The notes under the pieces are model-generated. The model did no database searches and was not told the origin of the DNA. It was given only the letters and a program-made list of their open reading frames with translations. From Anastrepha obliqua (Eukaryota; Arthropoda; Insecta; Diptera; Tephritidae): a stretch of 64,000 nt of DNA. This document shows positions 54,561 to 64,000 of the stretch, in pieces. How positions within the stretch are numbered: the stretch's first letter is position 1; every line of letters begins with the position of its first letter. Both the position numbers and the translations under genes were made by a program. The stretch is taken from assembly GCF_027943255.1 (NCBI RefSeq), contig NC_072894.1:59027601-59091600 (forward strand), read 5' to 3'.

Positions 54561-55860
54561 TAGAACTTCTTGTAAACACTAATTGTCCCAGATGCAGCGT
54601 TGACGAAAGTGAAAATGACAGTATAAGACGGAGCCTCGCAGATGTAATAATTACGAAGGTTGCATGGGCAATCAAATCTTTTTCATCTTTTAAATCTTCA
54701 AGCCTTGATGAGATCAATCCGAAGATGTTACAGGAAACCCCTGGACAGAACGCAGCCTATGGCTGGTGGACATTTTCAAAGCATGTTTAAACTTAAGCTA
54801 TATTTCAGATAGCTCCAAACTAGTCAGGGTCGTTTTCATACCAAAAGTAGGTAGCAGCGGGCATGAATCAGTGATTTCAGAATTCTAAACCAATCCGTCT
54901 CTCGTCCTTCTTTTTAAAAACTTTTGAAAGAATTTCGGATATACAGCTAAGAAGCTCATTGGAGAATTCTGGTATATCAACTGCACAACATGAGTACCTT
55001 AAGAGGAAATCTACGGAGACAGCGCTTCACGAGCTAATTCGAACAATAAAGGGCTCACTAGAGAACAAATGAGCAAATGTTAGTACAGATGCCAGCCAAC
55101 GGGCGTTGTTCACCTTAATGGACAATTGCATTAGTAGTTGGTGGTGGCATTAAAAGTGGTGGCGTATGCCGAGGATGTAGTGGTAATGGATGTGTGGGAT
55201 CAGTGGGATCATTCAAAGGACGGTAGCGTAGCTCAACTCTTGAGTTACAGGCTGTAACTTAAGTTTGAACACACGTAAACCAAAACTCATGCCTTTGACC
55301 ACTAGATACAAGGTACCCAATTATACCCTATCACTAATTTATGGACTTACGCTTTCAAATTCACGCAGCACAAAGTACTTAGCGATAATCTGGGACAACA
55401 AACTTAGTTGGAAACCGAGCATTGAAGAACGGGTTAGGAAAGCAGATGTGCTCTGTATCTCTTTAAATAAATGTATGCTTTGAAGGATATGGGGTCTTCG
55501 ACCTAAGTATACTTTATGATTGTATAAGGCGGTTATATGATCAATTTTAGCATACGGATCGGTAGTTTGGAAGAAAACTCTTGGCAGAGATTACAATAAC
55601 AAATTACTTGGCGCAATACAAAGATCAACTTTTGCAATAACGGTCGGTGCTTTTAGATGACGTCCTCTGCAGGCTCTCAGTACACTGACACATGTTATTC
55701 AAATAGATATGGACCAGCATATCAAGCAGATGGCAACCATGAGTGAATTTATGTTAAATTAGTTTTATTTTTGTCCAAAAGACTGGGTGACATACCTGAA
55801 GCAGAGCTTTATAGCCGGAGGTGCTCATAAAGCGGGTGCTTAGATTGGGAAATACTGTAC
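54560..55860 (+). pseudogene. LINE reverse transcriptase relic
   Basis: The plus strand, in several frames, follows a non-LTR RT in order: SSSLDEINPKMLQETP (54700-54745, usual APGxDGIxPxxL), then LSSFFLKTFERISD (54905-54940, usual ISLxSFxLKxxERL). EYLKRKSTETALHELI (54990-55035) comes next, and a VVAYAEDVVVM segment (55160-55192) in which the catalytic YADD has become YAED. STKYLAIIWDNKLSWKPSIE (55370-55425) and the SILAYGSVVWKK thumb segment (55540-55575) follow. It resembles the R1/TRAS-Jockey group with RNase H; that domain is absent here. A change of the first catalytic Asp (YADD to YAED) and frameshifts mark it as dead. Confidence 0.8.
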
Positions 55861-57940
55861 TTACAATAAAATACAGCATTTTACTTACTTCTCAGTGCAA
55901 CTGACCATTGTGAACATTTCGTTTTAATGTGGAAGAAAAATGAATTCGTTAAAAAATAAAGGCAGAGAAAATTTTAAGCGATGCGCATAAAAATAATAAA
56001 CGAAATATTTTGCCTTTACTATGATAAATAAATTGTTCGTGGCAGCTGCGCTGTTGCTATCTTCATACACATTTTATTACACCAGAAAAAAATAAAATAA
56101 AGAGGAGTTGTCGCTGGCGCCTTCTCTTTTTCTTTTTATTTATATCATTGCTATTATCGGTCGTTGGCTGTTGTCTTTTCATCTGCGATTTTGCTGTTTA
56201 TAACTGATACTGCCACCACAATTACGTATATAAATGCATACATACACACACACATTCTTTACCCTCGTCGCCTATTCAACGCTTTATGCAAATTCTTGAT
56301 TGAATGCTGGCAGCAAATGCAACTATGGCTGCGTGTCCTTCTGGTTCATTGATTCGCCCTCTGCGATCTCTCTCTCTCTCCTAACTACTTGGCTATTCTG
56401 GCAGACTATTCGGTGCAGAAGCAGCAACAGCAGCTCACAACTTGCAAGTCACAATGTACTTAATTAAACACTTAAATCATAAAATTATAAAATTATCGCA
56501 CGCTAAGATCTTCCGCCCTCTTCACGCCGTCTAAGGAACTCTTTGCTAATTCTGTCTTCAGGGCCAAATTCAACGCCTCGCTTCACTACGTATATTTTTC
56601 AGCAGTGCTTTGCGCTAAAAAAAAATAATAAAAAAACATTAAAAGAACAATTTTCACAATAATGCGATAGTAAAACTGTGAAACCATTGGACCCCGGTAG
56701 TTTGCGCATAGACGAACGACCACTATGTGTCCGTCTACAGTGGCTGCTGTGGCTTCCTCAAAAATTGCAACTTTGTGACTTTTGTGGTTGTGCCGATGGT
56801 TGTCCTTCTATGGCTAACAATGACAACAGCAGCAGCAGCAGCAGTTGAAAGCATTCGCGTTGTGGACTGTGAAGTTGCCAACATAAACTACTTTTCATTG
56901 CCAACTGACACTTTTTGCGGGTTGCTCATTTGTAATGAGAGTGCGGCGAAAATCCAGCGTGGGAATGTTAAATATTTTGATAGGTACTTCAAAACTGCTC
57001 CAGAATTTATTTGATAGAAATTTTGCACTTCACTCCTCTTTATTTAGCCATTAAACACTAAAGCTTCTCGTTTTTAGCTAAGAGATAATTATTTTCTGTC
57101 TTTGGTTCATTTTAATAAATATAATATATATAGTGTATGTATGTATAGGTATGTATGTATATGTACACAATTACCAGCAACTTAGTTTGTGAGCAAAATA
57201 TATGCGGCTCCTGTAGTTGCTTGCACTTTAAGATTAAAATCTTTCTACTAATTATTAGGCTTTTCCGACTATTTTTTTTTTAATTCTTTTATTTTTATTT
57301 CTCGGCAAGAATACCTCTCTTTGCCATGCCAAAATAAATAGACTTCCTAGGTAAATTGAATATAGGAGAGCCATCAAACTTCTTCAAAACTAGTTTAAAA
57401 ATGAGGGTCACGACTTTTCTCATAGAGAGTGATGGATGTTGGCAGGCTGTGAAGGCAAGTTTCGTGCAGTTCATGCATACATTTATTTAATCTTTATCAT
57501 GAACGATTTGAGGGTATGGTTATCTATTGCGAAGTGCGACTTTACTTCACTAGATTGTTTCTTGTGAGGCTTTCTGAATTCGCAGTGACTTTAAGTCAAT
57601 CTGTCTTATATTGACAATAATAAGAATAATATTAATTAATAATAATCAACAAGCAATTCAGTCGGAGTCATGGAAAATTGGAAGTCTCTGGCTGAAAAAT
57701 CTAAAATCCGAAAAAACTTGAGTCAACAAAATCTGTTGCTAATACCAATGCTAAGGTTATTGGGATTCTAAACTACCAAGTCGAAGGGCTTTAAACTGCA
57801 CAGCCGCGTTCAAAACAAAGCACCTGGGACGATCCCAAAAGCGTTCGGCTATCGCTAATATAATAAGATCAGATCCCTATGCTTCTAGTTAATTGAATCC
57901 GCTTCTTACTTAAGCCGTCCCAAAAGCTACTTTCATAGAT
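55860..57940. other. No recognisable gene
   Basis: Sequence includes CT-rich (56368-56382), CAG-repeat (56824-56845) and GTAT (57130-57165) stretches. A 95-codon frame at 56727-57014 with a hydrophobic stretch starts only at GTG, so I do not call it a gene. Confidence 0.45.
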
Positions 57941-57949
57941 CTACAGCTA

Positions 57950-58245
57950 GATGACGGCAATGATAATGCCCATATAATAGTTTTTATTTACTGTCTGACA
58001 TTCTGGCAAAACATTGTGGTGTACAATGCCGTTGTAGTCCATAAAAACTGTGAGCATCATTTGTTTTTTTGTTTTTTTTGACTGAAAGCGAAGTGCTTTT
58101 TAAGTATTGGTTCATTCGGAGCTCTCCACTCACTCACCAAAATAGTTGGATAGGCATGTCGCGCCATAAAACCACATCGCCTTACCACCGTTTTTTTGCT
58201 GTCTGCATCGAATTTGTATCTTCATTGTAGTGTTACTGAAGAAAG
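57950..58245 (-). pseudogene. Mariner transposase fragment (central part)
   Basis: Minus strand (58240-57965): MKIQIRCRQQKNGGKAMWFY in a noisy frame, then KKTKKQMMLTVFMDYNGIVH followed by HNVLPECQTVNKNYYMGI, the central block between the first and second catalytic residues of a mariner. The flanking motifs GDE and HDNA are not recognisable. A fifth or later mariner lineage. Confidence 0.7.
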
Positions 58246-58394
58246 CAGTAAAATTTTTTTTTTTATCTGTAGGTTTTGATTAGTTATTTCTTAAAGCCCA
58301 ATATTACTTTTAAGCCACCATAGTGTATAACCCGATGCGGTTACTACACCTTGAGACATGGTTCAGTAAAGACAACTAGCGAAAATCATTTCTT

Positions 58395-60670
58395 CTTCTT
58401 CTTAGCTGGCGTGATAACCGCTTATGCGATTTCGGCCGAGTTTATCAAAGCACGCCAGTCGTTTCTTTCCTTCTAACAGGCACCAGTTGGACACACCAAG
58501 TGAAACCAAGTCGTTCTCCTCCTCTACTACCACCAGCTGGCACCACATCGAATACTTTCAGAGCCGGAGAGTTTGTATCAATTCGGACGACATGACCCAA
58601 CCAACGTAGCGGATCTTTATTCAGTGCGCTATGTCTATGTCTCCGTAAAGTTCATACAGCTCATCGTTCCATCGCCTGCGATATTCGCCGTTGCCGACGT
58701 GCAAAGGTCCCAAACTCTTGCACAGAATCTTTCTCTCAAACACTCCAAGCGTCGCTTCATCGGATGTTGTCATCGTCCACTGAGAGCCTTGTAGAGTGCT
58801 AGTTTTGTTCGTCGAGAGAGGACTCTACTACTAATTTGCCTACTTAGTCCAAAGTAGCACTTGTTGGCAAGAGAGGTTCTACGTTGGATTTCAAGGCTGA
58901 CATTCTTATCGGTGTTAATGCTGGTTCCTAAATGAACGAAGTCTTTTACAACCTCGAAATCACAACTGTCAACAGTGACGGGGGTGCCGATACGCGAGTG
59001 CGCCGACTGTTTATTTGAAGACAGGAGGTACTTCGTTTTGCCCTCGTTCACCATCAAACCCATTCGCTTTGCCTCTTTATACAGTTTGGAAAAGGCAGAA
59101 TGCTCTTATAAAAAATTGTGCCTGAGCGATTAAGTTCTGCGGGTCGTACGATCCGCTCCAACATCAGATTAAAGAAGTCACACGGCAGCGAGTCACCCTG
59201 TCTGAAACCTCGTTTGGTATCAACGGCTCGGAGAGGTCCTTCCCAATTCTGACGGCGCTGCTGATGTTGAGCAACGTCATCTTGCAAAGCCGTATTGGTT
59301 TTGTGGGGATACCAAATCGGACTTCGCGGCGTACAGATAACTCTAAGATCTTGTGTATCGATTCTCTTTTCATGGGTCTTTTCCAGGATTTCGCGTATTG
59401 GGAATATTTGGTCGATGGTAGACTTTCCACGTCTAAAGCAGCAATGATAAGGTCAAATCAGTTGGTTGACGGTGGGCTTCAGCCTTTCACACAATACGCT
59501 CGCTAGGACCTTATAGGCGATATTTAGAAGACTAATCCCGCGGTAGTTGGCACAGATTGCAGGATTGCCCTTCTTATGGATTGGGTAGAGCACACTTAAA
59601 TTCCAATCGGCAGGCATACTTTCATCCGACCATATTTTGCATTGAAGCTGATGCATGCACCTTACCAGCTCCTCGCCGCCGGCAGTCCGTCTTTAGCCGC
59701 ATTATCGCTATTTCCACCTCGTCACGGCCGCCGTAGCCGAATGGGCTGGTGCGTGACTACCATTCGGAATTCACAGCGAGAACGTTGGCTCGAATCTCGG
59801 GGTCCCTCCATTTGTGGAACAACAGCAAGACGCACGCTATAAATAAGAGGAGGAGCTCAGCCAAATACCCAAACCGGGTGTACGCGCCAATTATACATAT
59901 ATATTTATGGTCGAGTAGCGGAACGACAATTCCGTCGTCAACGATTGGGGTATCGGGATCTTATCTGCTATCACTGTTTAACACGTTCAAGAAGTGTTCC
60001 CTCCATAATTTAAAAATGCTCTGGATGTCGGTCACCAGTCTCCGTCGCCGTCTTTGTTCTTACAGGAAAAGGCCCCGGTCTTGAAACCTTCTGTAAGCCG
60101 CCGAACTTTCTGGTAGAATTTTTGGGCGTTGTTCCTATTGGCCACGTATTTCTGTCTCTCGTTTCTTATTTCAGATCATATGTCTCTCTTCCTTTTTTAG
60201 CTCTCTGTAGCGATCCCACATGGCTCGCGTTGCGCCCGATCGCAGCGTGGCTCTATAGGCAGCATCTTTTCCTTCGGCGGCAGCATGACATTCCTCGTCG
60301 TACCAACTGTTTTTTCGGGCTCGCCGGAATCCGATTTCTTCTTCGGCGACGGTACGTACGGAATGATAATTGTTGTTCCATTGCTCGTGCATGCCGGTTT
60401 GTTGGGCAGTACTCTCTGAGAGCAGGAGTGAGAGTCGAGTGGTGAATCTTCTGGCTGTCTGTTGCGATTGCAGCTTTTCGATGTTGAACATTCTAGGCGT
60501 AGGTAACTGTACGTTTTTTGCTGCACAAAGGCGTGTGCGCAGTTTTACTGCAACAAGGTAATGGTCCGAGTCGATGTTGGGTCCTCGGATCGTACGTACA
60601 TCTAATACACTAGAAGTGTGTCTCCTGGATTATTTCGTATGTGGCGTAGTTGACCGTGAAGTCAATAAGT
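58395..60670 (-). pseudogene. LINE relic, end of endonuclease, reverse transcriptase and tail, with a SINE inside
   Basis: Minus strand, right to left. A RSEDPTSTRTIT-like end of endonuclease (near 60590; usual RGPNIDSDHYLV) comes first. Then RRARKNSWYDEECHAAAEGK (60315-60260) and GATRAMWDRYRELKKEE (60230-60185), the linker between endonuclease and RT. The RT itself follows, with SVLYPIHKKGNPAICANYRG, ISLLNIAYKVLASVLCERLK (59610-59475) and an RQGDSLPCDFFNLMLERIVR piece (59205-59155). A long thumb piece has GLMVNEGKTKYLLSSNKQ and FVHLGTSINTDKNVSLEIQR (59063-58880). The C-terminal region (58720-58580) includes RRRWNDELYELYGDIDIAHR and RIRYVGWVMSS-like text. The 3' end has a GAAGAAGAAGAA tail (58396-58410). 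The YADD box falls in a broken part. The SINE at 59725-59906 interrupts it. Confidence 0.88.
59725..59906 (+). mobile_element. SINE with internal deletion, nested in a LINE
   Basis: Complete tRNA-like head (GGCCGCCGTAGCCGAATGGG, ACTACCATTCGGAATTCACA, then B-box-like GGCTCGAATCTCGG). The body jumps directly from the head to GGTCCCTCCATTTGTGGAAC, a loss of about 150 bases, and ends in a changed hairpin (ATACCC/GGGTGT) and an ATATATA tail. It splits the LINE between sequence encoding PLLDH and DEVEIAI. Confidence 0.88.
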
Positions 60671-62440
60671 ATTCCTTTTGCTACATTAATGGTGAATATG
60701 AATAAACAACATGCAATCGTTTCCGGACCCTCATCAAGGAGATTATAGCAGCTAATGGTAATTTTATTGAATAATTTTATAGATATATAATAAATTCATT
60801 TAATGTAAAAAATGTATTTTATACACTAACTTAATCCCACTCTTTTACTTTAACCAATGAATTTACTGCTGTTCTATTCATTGTTTTGTTATTAAATACA
60901 ATAAATAGTTTATGCATATATTAAGATCTTAAAGTTCAAATGGTTCCATCAAGGAGCATTTATTTCATAGAAGTTTAAAATATGACTTCACAAAAACCCA
61001 ATATATGAAAAGATGGAGGCGAATGTATGGTAATGAAATCTTTGTTATTCGATATTTATGAATTATTCACAAGAACTTTGACAGAACGTCTTATATCATC
61101 AAATGATAAAGCTGAATAAGAACTTGTGCACTTCCTCACACATGCCAATACATATTAGGCTCGTCAAAATACACTCAAACTCCTTTTTGTACTCGTACAC
61201 GCGCGCACGTGTGCTTACGGGTATTGTAATTTTGCTCATACAACGGTTGATTTGGCAACATGAAGGAATACTGATAGATATAAGGCAAATTGAGAACTGA
61301 AGGTGGCGTCTTCCCAAAACAGTTACTATATTTTTAGCGATTTTACAAGTCTGACGTCAGACTCCTTTCAAATACAAAACAAACAAAAGGAGGGGGAATG
61401 TGTGAAAATACAGTGAATGACTTCATAATATTTTGATTTGTGAGATTTAAACTAATAAAAATGAGCACCAGCGTGTTAAATTATGAAAGCAAAAATCAAT
61501 AAAAAGCCTCCAAATTCATATTTTTCTTACGATTTCATACGGATGTGCCTGACGACCCAGCGAATTGAGTAGGTACAACCTTGTAGTCTATCACTCTTGA
61601 TACCTGTCCACTCGTCCATTTGCATGATAACTCTGGCAAAAATTAATATATTTCAATGAAACTTCGTAAACATCTTAAACTTTTTTTAAGTAAGTTTAGG
61701 ATAGAAAATAAATGAAATCAGCCAATAACTATGCCCAGGTTGTATACAAGGGTAATTTCTCCGTGCTGTGACACGCCCATTTCTGAAAAAATACGCCCAC
61801 CCTTGACTAAATGCGTTTATCCCAATTACATCTTAATAAAAGTCGCCGAAACATGATGCACATAACATTTATTGAGATTGAATAAATGCCAAGCTCACTT
61901 TTTATAAGTTAAGATACATTTTCCATCCGTCCGTCTGGTGTTACAAGCTATAACTGCCATTGTCGCTAATTTTGTTTGATTCCAAAAATTAACAGACCAG
62001 AATTAAATTTTACCATAAAATGTTAGAGGATCCAGACCGAGTTTGACACTCCTTACTTGCTTTGTTTACTCTTGTGCAGCTACATATGTACATTTTCAGC
62101 TATATTTTTTGGTCGAGCAACAACTTACATATGCACGTACATATGTATGTATGAGCTAAGACTATGTGCCGTAAAATCGAATACATTAGTAATTCAATAT
62201 TAATATTTTATGCGCAGATATATTTTGGATTTGATTTTGATAGTTTATTATACATTTATTCATATGTGAATGTATGTGTGCAAGAAAGTGCCCCCACGCG
62301 GATTCATAAAGAAATAATACTTATGTTCCAGTAGAATGACTATACGAATCCATAAGTTTGGGCTAATACATACAGTTATCTGAAATTATAATTACTCTCC
62401 TCAAGATTAGTTTGCGCTTATAATAAAAAATTAATAAGCA
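60670..62440. other. No recognisable gene
   Basis: AT-rich; short ORFs overlapping on both strands at 61099-61317 have no recognisable domain. No repeat ends identified. Confidence 0.45.
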
Positions 62441-63880
62441 ACCCGGCTTTGATGGAACACTCAAAATGTTTTCAAGAGAGTTGATTATTGGCGTTTTACG
62501 AATATTAAAAGAGTACGCAGAATATGTTTTCTCAAAAAATCAAATGAATCGTACACTATAAGAATTTTAAATACCTAGACTCATGTGGGACAGGAAGCTT
62601 TGGAAACCTAATACTGAAAATAGGGTTCAAAAGGCAAAGGTTGTATTGCACACATGCAACAAAGCAGTCGGAATCAACTAGGACTAACACTTCATATTAC
62701 ACACTGGCTTTACACTTCGGCAGTTGGGCCTATAAGTATTTTACTTGTGTGGTTGTCATCAACGCAAAAGGCAAGTTCTACGAAACTGCTGAGCAAGGCC
62801 CAAAGATGCGTTTTTGTTCATCACTGGCGTTTTAAGGACCATCCCGAATAAAGCGCTCGAGGTGCTAGTAAACTTGCCTGCCCAAATCTGGTGGGAAAGC
62901 ACGTGGTGCCGCTTCAGCACATAGACTTAATACATAGTATGGCGCTATGGAAGACCCGGCAGTTCGGCCCCGCTTCTATCTAACCTACTACGAGTAGTTT
63001 TAATCAAGAAATTGACTACTCTTTTCCTAGGCCCAACTTGAAGAGGCTTTTTAGAACTAACATCCCGTCAAGAAGAGAGCGACAAACTCAAAGGCCATAT
63101 AGCAGAGGGAAAATAAATTTTTACGCGGATGGATCTAAGCTAAAAATTAAAGTAGGATAAGGAGTTTTTTCAAAAGAATTAGAATTCGTATTATCGGTCC
63201 GACTTCCAAACTACTGTAGCGTTTATCAGGCAGAAGTCTTAGTCAACTGTATACACACACGCGGTAACAAGAATTACGATAAATGCCTTCTCGGACAGCC
63301 AGCCGGCCATCAAATCAATGGATGCAGTTATACTAAGATCAAAGGTTGCTCAGGGATGCCGGAAAGCTTTAAATGATCTTGAAGGTTAGCCTTATATGGG
63401 TTCCGGAACATATAGAAGGAAATTGCAAACCCGATGGGGTATTAACCGACCGGAAAGGGTATTAATTTTCCACTGCTTGAAAACAGAGGCAAGAATTCGT
63501 ATGAAAACTAGCAAATTAAGTATAAAAAATAATATTCTCCAATATTTCATGGAGAGAAGATAATACTTGTGCTACAACCAGGCTAATTTGGCCGCAAATA
63601 AATAAGAAAAGTTCAGGAAAATTGTTCAACCTCTCTAGACAGAACATCTCAAAGGTCATCGTTTGCATCACCGCCCATTGGTTGTTACGCTTCTCTTCTT
63701 CTCACTCTTCTAGGCTATGATTATTTTCCGATGAATACTACAGAAATTGTGGAGACAAAAAAGCGGAAGAAACAGTAAAAGACTTCGTCTGTAATTGTTC
63801 AGTCTTAGCTAAGAAGCAAGGTTGTTAGGAAAATACCATTTTGATTCTTACGGAACATCCGTAATATTTTGTGATAAAAA
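62440..63880 (+). pseudogene. LINE relic with RNase H domain, same family as 5270-5700
   Basis: In shifting frames the plus strand gives KYLDS/MWDRKLWKPNTENRVQ (62570-62640, thumb). A shortened connection leads to RNase H pieces: FYADGSKLKIKVG (63120-63155, usual FTDGSKxxxxVG), CSVYQAEVL (63220-63245, with the E of the active site), GCSYTK (SDS destroyed), and LIWVPEHIEGNCKPDGVLTD (63395-63450, usual WVPGHxGxxGNExADxLA, glycine and catalytic D altered). The 3' end matches 5270-5700 strongly. The many stops exclude function. RT catalytic residues are not included. Confidence 0.75.
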
Positions 63881-64000
63881 AATGTTTTTTCTCTTGCAAA
63901 CTGGGTATTTTTTCACGAATTTTTTCATTCAACTGATCTAAAATGTTACAATAACATTCAAAATTTATTGCTTTATCAATTTCCAATTAATCTACAAACG

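Noticed and set aside
56727..57014. ORF with a hydrophobic segment and poly-alanine, looking like a small secreted protein
   Set aside because: The frame opens at GTG, not ATG; the alanines come from a CAG-type repeat; no splice signals or family resemblance.
1..64000. CRISPR arrays, bacterial operons, riboswitches, rRNA, or endogenous retrovirus/LTR elements
   Set aside because: No spaced direct repeats, no Shine-Dalgarno-led gene runs, and no paired long terminal repeats or gag/protease/integrase text were seen.

Overview
This is a gene-poor, AT-rich stretch of an insect genome, most likely a higher fly. The long runs of CATA/GTAT microsatellite, the dense mix of mariner/Tc1 elements and non-LTR retrotransposons (LINEs), and one exon of a ZASP-family muscle gene all fit a brachyceran such as a tephritid fruit fly. 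The family assignment is inference; nothing in the sequence fixes the species. I see no bacterial operons, rRNA, CRISPR or convincing free-standing tRNA gene.

The only host coding sequence I can support is one exon at 25107-25225 (+). It opens with ATG, encodes 39 residues carrying a ZASP motif, and ends in a perfect GTAAGT donor. No following exon is recognisable in the remaining 38.7 kb, so the right half of the window is probably its intron. The exon sits in a stretch (about 19.64-25.82 kb) almost free of recognisable mobile elements, whereas the flanks are packed with them.

Left part (0-19.6 kb): Jockey-like and other LINE relics (30-1160), a mariner 3' end (575-773), full-length SINEs (1766-2083, 14409-14715), a decayed mariner (6390-7560), a LINE inserted in an opposing LINE (7622-10145), two Tc1 relics (11780-13300), and three elements with intact terminal inverted repeats (TIRs): 13821-14397, 16213-17361 and 18982-19636. 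Right part (25.8-64 kb): a deleted mariner (25823-26714), several LINE relics, five relics related to Tc1/mariner transposases with a WFQQDGATCHT motif, a non-autonomous Transib-like element inside a SINE (35086-36202), a piggyBac element inside a mariner (50610-52925), and two long LINE relics near the right end (58395-60670 and 62440-63880).

Three things stand out. (1) A dispersed family of about 320-bp tRNA-derived SINEs has at least 13 copies or fragments. It has a tRNA-Ser-like head, a hairpin near the 3' end and a TA-repeat tail. (2) A 1117-bp element has about 45-bp inverted ends beginning CACAGTG, a 5-bp target duplication proven by its SINE host, and an internal minisatellite of about 130 bp; it looks like a Transib/RAG-type non-autonomous transposon. 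(3) A piggyBac relic has TTAA target sites, subterminal 20-bp palindromes and a phase-0 intron. Almost every mobile-element gene here is broken; the relative order of insertion can be read from the nesting.
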